From: Bacteroidota bacterium
Lineage (GTDB): Bacteria > Bacteroidota > Bacteroidia > Chitinophagales > Chitinophagaceae
Length of the DNA stretch: 14,853 nucleotides
Assembly (NCBI GenBank): GCA_026391115.1
Contig: JAPLER010000081.1
Span: 1 to 14,853 of the forward strand
Direction of reading: 5' to 3'
This document shows, one piece after another, positions 1-7,191 of this stretch (its first letter is position 1; each line of letters starts with the position of its first letter). Position numbers and translations under genes: made by a program. The notes below the pieces were generated by a model, which was given only the letters and a program-made list of their open reading frames with translations, did not search any database and had not been told where the DNA came from.

Positions 1-249
1 AATAACACTATCAAACAATTTTTGACTTTCAAGGGTTAGTTTGTCGTAGTTTATTTCTATTTGTGGTATTAAATCTAGTAACGTATTTATTTTACCTTCT
101 ACATCTAAAAATTTATTCAATACAACAACACTTTTGGCTTCAAGCAAGCACCAACCGCTTTGAAAATTACCTCTTTCATAACGCACAGTATAAGATGCCT
201 CTTTTAAAATACTTTCTAATTTATCTAATGTAGATTGATTTAGTTTCAT
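1..249 (-). CDS. Conserved hypothetical protein, 3' end outside window
   Basis: An open frame starts at the ATG at 249-247 and runs without a stop for 83 codons to the window edge, so the gene continues beyond position 1. The protein starts MKLNQSTLDKLE, then has a TVRYERGNFQSGWC stretch and a VVVLNKFLDVEGKINTL stretch. The alternating helix and strand pattern suggests a small soluble alpha/beta protein. From memory this resembles a short (about 85-95 residue) conserved hypothetical family of Bacteroidota, so probably only a few residues are missing. No signal peptide, membrane segment or catalytic motif is visible and I assign no function. It lies 78 bp downstream of the SRPBCC gene on the same strand and could be co-transcribed with it. 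Confidence 0.75.
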   Translation of the reverse strand, partial: MKLNQSTLDKLESILKEASYTVRYERGNFQSGWCLLEAKSVVVLNKFLDVEGKINTLLDLIPQIEINYDKLTLESQKLFDSVI

Positions 250-327
250 TTGCACGGTTGCTTTACAATGTAAAATTAAGTTCTACTGTGCTTGAAATGG
301 TATTAGTTTTTCCACATTGTGTTATTG

Positions 328-792
328 TTATTTTTTTATACCAAGTTTTTGTTCCAAACCTTGTTTTCCCCAACGCATCAAAACATTATGATTGTATATA
401 AAAATGGGCTTCAACAAAAATGCTAAGCTATTCATCCAAGTTTTATTGGTAACAATATTCCAATAATAAGTAACTATAGTAACACCATCTTTTTCTTTAA
501 ACATCCAAGTGCCATTTCCTTCAAGTTCTCCAAATGCAGTTCCAGAAAGCTTTTTGCAATATTCAAATTCGGTAAGCCTCATATCAAAACTTAGCTTATA
601 AGGCAATTTACTTTTCCAAGTATATCTTCTAATACTATCAATTCCATTTTCATTGCCCTTTTCTAATTCAGATACATCAACTACGCCTCTCCACCAATTA
701 GCCCATTCTGTAGAATTATAGATTAAAGCCCATACTTTTTCAATAGGTGCATTAATTTCCCAATATGTTATAAACGAGTAAGATTTAGCCAT
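328..792 (-). CDS. SRPBCC-fold (START/polyketide-cyclase-like) protein
   Basis: 154-residue cytoplasmic protein. The N-terminal stretch 'YWEINAPIEKVWALIYNSTEWANWW' (residues about 10-34) is the typical first strand and helix of the SRPBCC fold, in which a small beta-sheet and a long C-terminal helix enclose a hydrophobic pocket. The middle (ELEGNGTWMF, then VTIVTYYWNI) matches the following strands, and the C-terminal NHNVLMRWGKQGLEQKLG matches the long closing helix. The length fits the family. Such proteins bind or convert hydrophobic ligands, but the ligand cannot be read from the sequence. No signal peptide is present. The ATG at 792 is the first in frame. The gene sits between the broken lipoprotein gene and the partial gene at the window edge, all on the minus strand. 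Confidence 0.85.
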   Translation of the reverse strand: MAKSYSFITYWEINAPIEKVWALIYNSTEWANWWRGVVDVSELEKGNENGIDSIRRYTWKSKLPYKLSFDMRLTEFEYCKKLSGTAFGELEGNGTWMFKEKDGVTIVTYYWNIVTNKTWMNSLAFLLKPIFIYNHNVLMRWGKQGLEQKLGIKK

Positions 793-884
793 AATGTGCT
801 TTTAGCAATCTACGGCAAATTGAAAGGAAAAGTTTTGAAAACCTGAAACTAAATCTGCAAAATTTGATTTCAACTATTAATTAA

Positions 885-1313
885 TCACTGTTTTTCGTAA
901 TATAATGTGGGGTCATCTGCCCAGCCATTGTGTGCCAAAAAAATAAGTTGATTACCTACAAACCTTATTGAGTCGGTTTGTGAAAACGGAAAACGATTAT
1001 TAATAAAATTTCTTTTCAAATAAAAGTCGCCTGATGTGTTGGTATTTGTGATGGTATATGTACCACTATCTCTACTAATAATTGAGGAAATTGGGTTTGC
1101 TGTTTTAAAACTATCAATACTGTAAAACTCAATATTAATGCCGTTTCCAGGCAAATAATTCATATTCCCTGCCATACTACCTTCAGATTTTCTAAGTTCC
1201 TATTTGGTTGATGAAATAGTTTGTGCAGTTGTATTACTATTAATGTTGGGTGTTGTTTTTTTACAAGCAATTGCTATAAAAAAAATAAGAGTGACAAATA
1301 ATATTTTTTTCAT
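885..1313 (-). pseudogene. Lipocalin-like lipoprotein interrupted by amber stop (codon 38)
   Basis: From the ATG at 1313 the frame encodes a lipoprotein signal peptide: MKK, a hydrophobic stretch (ILFVTLIFFIAIA), then a lipobox ending at Cys17 followed by KKTTP. The frame hits TAG at 1202-1200 (codon 38). It then continues in the same frame for 104 more codons to a TGA at 887-885. The residues after the stop (ELRKSEGSMAGNM, YLPGNGINIEF, SGTYTI) match, from memory, a Bacteroidota lipocalin-like lipoprotein family in which the stop position is Trp (W-E-L-R). A single TGG-to-TAG change explains it. The restored protein would be 142 codons long. TAG ends the genes at 3222 and 7867, so stop reassignment is unlikely. 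An internal start at Met47 would give 96 residues without export, probably non-functional. A sequencing error cannot be excluded. Confidence 0.8.
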
Positions 1314-1364
1314 TTAAGTGTTTTATAGTATGACACATAAACATTTGAAAACATTGCAAGAGAA

Positions 1365-1806
1365 TTAATTTTTATTGCGAGTTGAAAGAGCTTTTTCATA
1401 TTGGGCAATATAATCTTCAACAGTAACTTTTTTTGCCAATTCTTCTATTAGCTTTAAAGGTATATCTTCTGGCTTTTTAAATCTTATACAACCTTTACCC
1501 ATATCTAATTTTTTTGCAGAATACTTATTCCACTCCTCTGTAAACCAATCTAACAAAGGATTTGACATATACAATCCTAAATGGTGAATAGAGATATGAT
1601 TTTTTTGAGAAGCAACACTTATAAACCCCAAAGGCAATTTAGGGTCACAATGATAACCATTGGGATAAATGGAATGAACCAATTCCTTCCCTAAAACCTT
1701 GTGGCAAATTATCTTTAAGTACTTTTCTTAACGCAATAATTATTGGTTTTCTATCTTCAGATAATTCACTAATATATTCTTCTACAGTTGTTGCTTTCGA
1801 TGGCAT
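1365..1806 (-). pseudogene. DUF1801 (YdhG-like) gene, frameshifted by internal deletion
   Basis: Two frames together make one DUF1801 protein. The 5' part starts at ATG 1806 and encodes MPSKATTVEEYISELSEDRK through LPQGFREG, then runs out of frame to a TGA at 1647-1645 (53 codons). The 3' part is in another frame from about 1682 (VHSIYPNGYHCDPKLPLGF, SQKNHISIHHLGLY, LDMGKGCIRFKKPEDIP) to the TAA at 1365. In intact family members, as I recall them, about 11 residues (roughly M-x-Y-G-M-I-G-Y-V-V-P) lie between the EG and HS blocks. Here only 7 nt separate them (1676-1682), so about 26 nt are missing and the frame shifts. The family is related to the frataxin-like fold of YdhG, with an uncertain role. 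The two frames do not overlap productively, so a functional protein is unlikely. Confidence 0.85.
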
Positions 1807-1878
1807 AATTTATTTTTTAAAATAAGTGATAAAATAATTTAACAATAGCAATTTATAATAAGCTTACCTCATAAAAAA

Positions 1879-2403
1879 TCACCAACTTCTATTTTCTCTT
1901 AACATTTTAATATGTGCAGTATGATGTTTCCCATGCCAAGCATATAAGCCTAGTAAATACCATAAACTCATTTCTCTATTATGTTCTGGGTGCACAACAG
2001 TTCTATTCCAATCTTCGTCTTTTAAATTTTTAATTGTTGCCAACCAACGTTGGTGGATGGCAAATAAAATTGTGATAGAAACATTTATAGGTATAGCTTT
2101 CACGTCATCAAGTTTGGCCCATTCATTTTCTAAGTATGGCTTTATGGTTGGATTATCTTCAGTTAACCCAAGTTTAAATCTTATGTAAGCATTGATATGA
2201 CTATCTGCAACGTGATGTACCACTTGTCGTAAAGTCCAACCACTAACTCTATAAGTCGTATCTAATTGAAATTCATCTAGATTAAGAATAACATTTTCTA
2301 ATTCCTGTGGTAAAAACTCAATATCTGCAAGCCATTTTTCTTTTTGTTGTTCAGAAAAAGGTTGGGGTTCATATTTACCAATAGGGTAGCGTGGGTCAAG
2401 CAT
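1879..2403 (-). CDS. DinB/YfiT-type putative metal-dependent hydrolase (thiol transferase family)
   Basis: 174-residue cytoplasmic protein of the DinB four-helix-bundle superfamily, closest to the Bacillus YfiT (bacillithiol transferase BstA) group. The N-terminal 'DPRYPIGKYEPQPFSEQQ' is characteristic of that group. The three metal-binding histidines are visible: the HH pair at 63-64 in 'VVHHVADSHIN', and H157 and H161 in 'WHGKHHTAH', with the expected four-residue spacing. Length matches the family. Members may conjugate low-molecular-weight thiols to electrophiles. Whether this organism uses bacillithiol cannot be seen here, so the substrate is inferred from the family only. It lies 22 bp downstream of the DUF6702 gene on the same strand and is probably the last intact gene of that transcription unit before the two broken genes. 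Confidence 0.9.
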   Translation of the reverse strand: MLDPRYPIGKYEPQPFSEQQKEKWLADIEFLPQELENVILNLDEFQLDTTYRVSGWTLRQVVHHVADSHINAYIRFKLGLTEDNPTIKPYLENEWAKLDDVKAIPINVSITILFAIHQRWLATIKNLKDEDWNRTVVHPEHNREMSLWYLLGLYAWHGKHHTAHIKMLRENRSW

Positions 2404-2425
2404 ATTTAAAATTTAGAGTAAGATT

Positions 2426-2911
2426 TTACCAAATAAACTCGACTCCTGCATTTGGGTTCTCTAGTTTATAATTTTTTTCAACACCATTAGCAGTGGCATT
2501 AATAATATTACTTTGTTTTTCTTGAAATTCGTACAACAAATTACAGTTTACATTAAGTTTTTTAATTGCAGTTATATTAGCAACTTCAACATAAATCCAA
2601 ACACTTTCTTTTTGAATTTCGTAGCCAATATATTTTAATGCCTGTGGTTTATCATTTATGGCTAAATGTAATTTGCTTTGTATGTAGTTTGATACTACTT
2701 TATTTACATCGGCTTTAGCTGAACCATTTGCCAAATCTACATTTTGCTTGTAATTTTTTTTAAGTGTACTTTCTAAGTCATCTGTAAAAACCCTAACGCT
2801 TATTTCTACATTTTTATCTTTTACATTATGTTTTATATCTACAACACTTACAAAAAATGGGTGTAGCAGCGATAAAAAAGAAGATAATATTAATGACTTA
2901 AAGAAAAGCAT
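2426..2911 (-). CDS. DUF6702 family exported protein
   Basis: 161 residues. The hydrophobic N-terminus (MLFFKSLILSSFLSLLHPFF) looks like a signal peptide or membrane anchor. It is followed by the pattern HPFFVSVVDIKHN, 'NVEISVRVFTDDLE', and later 'YIGYEIQKESVWIYVEV'. I recognise this as the Bacteroidota family DUF6702, small beta-rich periplasmic proteins of unknown function. From memory they are often encoded with an M1 metallopeptidase and a HupE/UreJ-like membrane protein, both found upstream here in the same direction. The gene lies 20 bp downstream of the small membrane protein gene and 22 bp upstream of the DinB gene, which supports an operon. No catalytic residues are evident. Confidence 0.8.
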   Translation of the reverse strand: MLFFKSLILSSFLSLLHPFFVSVVDIKHNVKDKNVEISVRVFTDDLESTLKKNYKQNVDLANGSAKADVNKVVSNYIQSKLHLAINDKPQALKYIGYEIQKESVWIYVEVANITAIKKLNVNCNLLYEFQEKQSNIINATANGVEKNYKLENPNAGVEFIW

Positions 2912-2931
2912 AAATGTGAACGAATGTGTGT

Positions 2932-3216
2932 TTAATATTTAGCAACTATTTTGTGTCTTTCTCTTGTTATGTAAACAAACCCAATAATTATGTTCATAAG
3001 AAGTAAGCCTATAACCCACAATATTTTTGCTGATAATTCAATCTTCTTTGATTGCATTATTTCGTACACAGCAAAACCAGTAAAAATAATTGAACTAATA
3101 AAACCAATTTGCAATAACAAATCTGCACTTGGACGATGTAATATTTTTTGTAATGCCCCCAAAATTATTACTGCTGCACCAATAAAATAAAACGTTGTAA
3201 GGGTTTGTTTATTCAT
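2932..3216 (-). CDS. Small three-helix membrane protein, unknown function
   Basis: 94 residues with three predicted membrane helices: about 8-26 (FYFIGAAVIILGALQKIL), 34-53 (DLLLQIGFISSIIFTGFAVY) and 62-84 (ending NIIIGFVYITRE). The first two helices and their GAAVIILGALQKI pattern recall the N-terminal helical pair of GldL-like proteins of Bacteroidota. The last helix with its basic end recalls the PLDc_N-type membrane anchor. Neither resemblance is strong enough for a name. The start ATG at 3216 lies 5 bp downstream of the preceding gene's stop, so translation is probably coupled. It is a real gene rather than a shadow because it fills the operon gap neatly and has coherent membrane topology. 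Confidence 0.75.
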   Translation of the reverse strand: MNKQTLTTFYFIGAAVIILGALQKILHRPSADLLLQIGFISSIIFTGFAVYEIMQSKKIELSAKILWVIGLLLMNIIIGFVYITRERHKIVAKY

Positions 3217-3221
3217 TCAAT

Positions 3222-4013
3222 CTAGTTTTGTACTCTTTCGAAATATTTACCTGTGAATTTGTAGACAATTTTTTTATTGGTTATTCTACCATTATCAGCA
3301 ATTACAGGAAACGAAAATTGTTTTTTTGCTTTATCAAATACAATTGATGTTTCAATATTCTGATTCAAGTTATCATTAACAGATGAAGAAAAGTCAAGAT
3401 CATATCCAATTGAGTGCTTTACACCAGATTTTGTCTTAATAAGTCTTGCATTTTCGTTTAGCTTCTCATTTTCAATTGTGTAAACATCAACTTCATAATA
3501 CCTTAAAGCAGAGCTTCCAACTGCAACTGAATTAAGTAAATAATAAGTACTACTATCAGTTTTAATTTGCATAATATCGTAGTACATAATACCCCCTGCA
3601 CCATTATATAATCCTACTGTATCTGTTGCTGCTTTAGAGAACGTTTTTGTTCCAAAACAATATTGCTTCACATCTTGAAAAATTCTCATAGTTCCACCCA
3701 ACCAGGTATTCCAACTAAATATTCTAAAATTATTATCTTCAGAAGTTAAAACTATCAAACCCAATGAATCAAACCCTTTAAAATCATAATTAATAGATTT
3801 GGGTTTTCTAGTAACTTTTAGTAATAAAATTTGAAAATCCTGATTTGCTTTTTCCAGTGAGTCATAACTATTTTCATAATCGTGCTTATCAAAACTCCAG
3901 TATGAAATTTTTTCAAAAGCATTTTTTAGTTTTTTCAAATCTGCTTTCTCTGTTTGAGCAAACGACAATGAAAAAGTTACTATAAAAGCTACAAAAGCAA
4001 AAACTATTTTCAT
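3222..4013 (-). CDS. Exported protein of unknown function in the M1-peptidase operon
   Basis: 263 residues. The start MKIVFAFVAFIVTFSLSFAQ is a clean signal peptide with a probable cut before or near Gln20. The mature part begins with a Lys-rich helix (about 22-37). It then carries beta-strand-like segments around 'FRIFSWNTWLGGTMRIFQDV', 'GGIMYYDIMQIK' and 'YYLLNSVAVGSSALRYYEVDVYTI', and ends with 'KIVYKFTGKYFERV'. The fold looks all-beta after the first helix. From memory similar proteins exist as uncharacterised periplasmic proteins of Bacteroidota, but I cannot name a family. It starts 10 bp after the M1 peptidase gene and ends with TAG 5 bp before the small membrane protein gene. It is therefore likely co-expressed with the peptidase and acts in the periplasm or on the outer membrane. 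Confidence 0.8.
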   Translation of the reverse strand: MKIVFAFVAFIVTFSLSFAQTEKADLKKLKNAFEKISYWSFDKHDYENSYDSLEKANQDFQILLLKVTRKPKSINYDFKGFDSLGLIVLTSEDNNFRIFSWNTWLGGTMRIFQDVKQYCFGTKTFSKAATDTVGLYNGAGGIMYYDIMQIKTDSSTYYLLNSVAVGSSALRYYEVDVYTIENEKLNENARLIKTKSGVKHSIGYDLDFSSSVNDNLNQNIETSIVFDKAKKQFSFPVIADNGRITNKKIVYKFTGKYFERVQN

Positions 4014-4023
4014 TTATTTAAAA

Positions 4024-6396
4024 TTAATGTTGTTTAGGCATCAACGCTTGCATTGGATTTACACCATTGCTACTTCCACGTGCTGCTTGCTTAGCTTTAA
4101 ATATGCTAAACTTACTTGGCTCTGCATCTACATTTCCCCAAGTATTATTGCTCTCATTTACATCAGCAGTTTCTTTCATTGGGTCAAGTTTTATGGCAGT
4201 TGCTTTTTTTATAGTCATAAAAACTTTGCTTACTTTATTTTCGTTTCTACGCCAAATTTGTGCAGGTATTCTTTCAATTTCTTTAGTTCCATCTTCAAAC
4301 GTAAACTCAACAATAATAGGCATTACAAGACCACCTTTATTACTAAAACTTATTTCATATAAATGAGTATTACTGTATTTACTTTTCTCATCATTTGTTA
4401 ATACTTCTCTTCCACCTCTATCACTTACAGGAACTTTTATTGTGCTATCATAAGCAGGATTTCCTCTATCATAACCCCAATAAAAATCTCTTAAACTTTC
4501 ATCTGCATCTACTGCAAATACAATTCTTTTATCTTCTCTGTTTCTTATTTTACTAATATCTTCAAAAGCATTAACCAATGGTTTAGATAAACTCACTGTT
4601 TTGTTTTCATTGTTTGTTGGTGCAGGCATAGCAACATCTGCAAATACTGCGTGTTTAACTGTATCAATAGCAATATCACAAGGATCTATACTATAAAACC
4701 AACCACGCCAAAACCAATCTAAATTTTCGCTAGTAGCATCGTTCATTGTTCTAAATAAATCTGCTGGTGTTGGGTGTTTAAAAGCCCAACGTCTTGAATA
4801 TTCTTTAAAACCAAAATCAAACAACTCACGCCCGACAACTGTTTCACGTAAAATGTTTAAACCACAACTTGGTTTTGTATAAGCATTGTTGCCTAGTGAA
4901 ATTAAATTTTCACTATTAGTCATAATAGGCTCAAGTTGTTCTTTTGGCAACTTCATATAATCTACTGCTCCAAATGCTGGTCCACGACGAGTAGGAAATT
5001 TATTATCCCACAATTCTTCAGTTAAATATTCAACAAAGCTGTTTAATCCTTCGTCCATCCAACTCCACTCACGTTCATCGCTATTAATAATCATTGGAAA
5101 AAAGTTATGTCCTACTTCGTGAGTAATTACACCAATCATTCCATTTTTATTAGCTTCTGTATATGTACCATCTTTTTCTGTTCTACCATAGTTAAAACAA
5201 ATCATTGGATACTCCATTCCATTGGCAGCTTCTATACTTTGTGCTACAGGGTATGGATAAGGAATTGTAAATTTAGAATAGGTTTTAATAGTATGTGCTA
5301 CAACTTTGGTACTGTAAGGTCTCCACAAATGATACGCTTCCTTACCATAAGCACTCATACACATTACTTTTTTACCTTCAACCATTGCAGGCATTGCATC
5401 CCAGCAAAATTTACGAGAACTGCCAAATGCAAAATCACGTACCATATTGGCACTAAAATTCCAAGTTTTTTTTGCAGTGCTTTTTGTTTTTTCTGCATCC
5501 GTAGCTTCGTCTAAAGTTACAATTTCAACTGGCTCTTTTGCTACTTGTGCTTTTGTCCAACGTGCTTGTTGTTTTGCATTTAAAACTGTTGTGTAATTGG
5601 TACATTCGCCTGTTGCCATAACAATATGGTCAGCTGGTGTGGTAATAGCAACTTTATAGTTTCCAAAAGTTAAAGCAAACTCACTATTACCAGTAAACTG
5701 ATGGTTTTGCCAACCTTGATAATCGCTATACACACATAAACGAGGAAACCATTGTGCCATAGTAAATAAATAATTGCCATCCTCTGCAAAATATTCATAA
5801 CCACCTCTACTAAACTCTGCAATTCTATCTGGTATTTTATAACTCCAATTGCATTTAAAAGTAAATGTTTGTCCAGGTTTTAAGGGACTTGGCAAGTCAA
5901 TACGCATCATTGTTTTATTGATAGTGTATTTTAAATTTTTACCAAGTGCATCTGTTAATAGTGAAATTTTATCGCCATAACCATTATCAGTTTTGGCTTC
6001 TTCCAAACGTTGTAGCGTAGTAATATTTACATCTTTACCAAACGATGAGCTGTTTTGGTAATTGGCATTATTTACGCTGTTGTGTTGGTTTTCATCTAGC
6101 TGTAGCCAAATGTACGTAAGCACATCTGGGCTATTATTGTAATAAGTAACAGTTTCGCTACCTGTAAGTTTCAAATTTTTTTCATCAAGTTCACACTTAA
6201 TATCATAATCGCAACGTTGTTGCCAATATTTGTGGCCAGGTGCACCACTTGCTGTTCTGTACTCATTTGGTGTTGGTAACATTGTACCCAAAGCTTCAAA
6301 CTTATTGCCGTGATTACTTGTAGGATTGTGTGGTGTGTTTTGAGCTATTAAGCTAAAAACTAAAAGTGAAAAGCCAAGTGTTAAAAACTGTTTCAT
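4024..6396 (-). CDS. Secreted M1 family zinc metallopeptidase
   Basis: 790 residues with an N-terminal signal peptide (MKQFLTLGFSLLVFSLIAQ). The gluzincin zinc motif HEVGH is at residues 426-430. The third zinc ligand is Glu449 in 'WMDEGLN', with the canonical 18-residue spacing (HEXXH-X18-E). Upstream, 'NGMEYP' (392-397) is the counterpart of the GxMEN exopeptidase loop, and Tyr506 in 'NAYTKP' may be the transition-state tyrosine. The N-terminal beta domain spans roughly 50-290 and the catalytic domain 300-570. The C-terminal region (about 600-790) is beta-rich and has no obvious T9SS sorting signal. It should cleave peptides in the periplasm or at the cell surface. It lies 35 bp downstream of the endonuclease gene and heads the following peptidase, exported-protein, membrane-protein and DUF6702 series. 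Confidence 0.95.
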   Translation of the reverse strand: MKQFLTLGFSLLVFSLIAQNTPHNPTSNHGNKFEALGTMLPTPNEYRTASGAPGHKYWQQRCDYDIKCELDEKNLKLTGSETVTYYNNSPDVLTYIWLQLDENQHNSVNNANYQNSSSFGKDVNITTLQRLEEAKTDNGYGDKISLLTDALGKNLKYTINKTMMRIDLPSPLKPGQTFTFKCNWSYKIPDRIAEFSRGGYEYFAEDGNYLFTMAQWFPRLCVYSDYQGWQNHQFTGNSEFALTFGNYKVAITTPADHIVMATGECTNYTTVLNAKQQARWTKAQVAKEPVEIVTLDEATDAEKTKSTAKKTWNFSANMVRDFAFGSSRKFCWDAMPAMVEGKKVMCMSAYGKEAYHLWRPYSTKVVAHTIKTYSKFTIPYPYPVAQSIEAANGMEYPMICFNYGRTEKDGTYTEANKNGMIGVITHEVGHNFFPMIINSDEREWSWMDEGLNSFVEYLTEELWDNKFPTRRGPAFGAVDYMKLPKEQLEPIMTNSENLISLGNNAYTKPSCGLNILRETVVGRELFDFGFKEYSRRWAFKHPTPADLFRTMNDATSENLDWFWRGWFYSIDPCDIAIDTVKHAVFADVAMPAPTNNENKTVSLSKPLVNAFEDISKIRNREDKRIVFAVDADESLRDFYWGYDRGNPAYDSTIKVPVSDRGGREVLTNDEKSKYSNTHLYEISFSNKGGLVMPIIVEFTFEDGTKEIERIPAQIWRRNENKVSKVFMTIKKATAIKLDPMKETADVNESNNTWGNVDAEPSKFSIFKAKQAARGSSNGVNPMQALMPKQH

Positions 6397-6431
6397 TATG
6401 ATTGATGATTAATTATTGATTATTATTTTTA

Positions 6432-7190
6432 TTATTCTGCTGCGGGAATTTTACTCCAATTTTCTCCAATTTTTATTCTGTGTATTTGCATATCGCTTAC
6501 CTTAAATTGCTTTGCCAAAAGTTTTGAACTTTTGTTTTGATTCAATCCTTTTTTTATGAGCATTACTTTTGGCACGGATAATTTGGCGTTGTTTAATTTA
6601 CCAGCAGGGCTATTTTTTCTAGCAATAACAGCAGGGCTTTTTTGTTGGTGAGCTATGTTTTCTTCTTTAGTCATCCAACGCAAGTTTGCTGCGGTATTGT
6701 TATTTTTATTATAGTCTAAATGTGCAACAAAAATTTGATTTGGTTTTGGCTTTGCCAAAAAATAAAGTGCAACCAACCTGTGTGTTAAAAAGCTAATATT
6801 TACAACACGTTTTTTATTAGTAACAGCAATTTCTTTGGTAATATTTTTTCTCATATTAGCCCACAATGCAGTTGCCTCATTTATTGTAGCATTAGATGCT
6901 TTTTCTCTTTTTAAAGCCCATATTTTTTTTTCTTGTTTTAATGCTTGAGCTTTAAGTATATCTAATTTATGCTGCAACTTGCTATCTCTAGGTAGCATCA
7001 ATTTTGTTTTATAAACATTATAGCCTTCTACATTTCCACCTTTAATAATATTGCCATTGGTTGCTGAATGCACTGTTTTTAATCTTCCAAAGTTTGATAC
7101 TTGCAACTTTACAGTATTCGTATATTCAAAGTCCACATTGAAGTTTACATCTTTCCAATATTCTATATTTCCTAAATATTTTGAGTACAT
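6432..7190 (-). CDS. NUMOD4/HNH homing-type endonuclease with C-terminal HTH
   Basis: 252 residues from the ATG at 7190, which lies 1 bp after the HupE-like stop. An upstream start would overlap that gene by about 55 bp and is less likely. A NUMOD4-like DNA-binding module spans about 9-62 (EYWKDV, then VSNFGRLKTV and GYNVYKTKL). A basic helical linker follows to about 125. An HNH_3 nuclease domain covers 135-182: HRLVALYFL, then H157 in 'VAHLDYNK', N169 in 'AANLRW' and N178 in 'EEN'. H157, N169 and N178 have the same spacing I recall for the active-site His and two Asn of phage nuclease I-HmuI. The residue before H157 is Ala, where Asn or Asp is usual. A helix-turn-helix (about 203-246) with 'SSKLLAKQFKVSDMQIHRI' resembles NUMOD1-type modules. 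There is no surrounding intron; it is a free-standing gene inside an operon. Confidence 0.9.
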   Translation of the reverse strand: MYSKYLGNIEYWKDVNFNVDFEYTNTVKLQVSNFGRLKTVHSATNGNIIKGGNVEGYNVYKTKLMLPRDSKLQHKLDILKAQALKQEKKIWALKREKASNATINEATALWANMRKNITKEIAVTNKKRVVNISFLTHRLVALYFLAKPKPNQIFVAHLDYNKNNNTAANLRWMTKEENIAHQQKSPAVIARKNSPAGKLNNAKLSVPKVMLIKKGLNQNKSSKLLAKQFKVSDMQIHRIKIGENWSKIPAAE

Positions 7191-7191
7191 A

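Noticed and set aside
885..1175. Reading the 96-residue frame as a complete short gene
   Set aside because: It begins at an internal Met of a longer frame that carries a lipoprotein signal peptide and an in-frame amber codon, so the full locus is better described as a broken gene.
1200..1202. Stop-codon reassignment of TAG
   Set aside because: Two intact genes in the window end with TAG at 3222 and 7867 at the expected protein ends, so TAG is a normal stop here.
1365..1682. Reading the 105-residue frame (TTG start) as a complete gene
   Set aside because: The N-terminal half of the same DUF1801 family is present just upstream in another frame, so this is the 3' part of a frameshifted gene.
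4027..5514. Plus-strand frames opposite the M1 peptidase gene
   Set aside because: They lie antisense to a well-supported peptidase, have compositions typical of reversed coding DNA and show no family resemblance.
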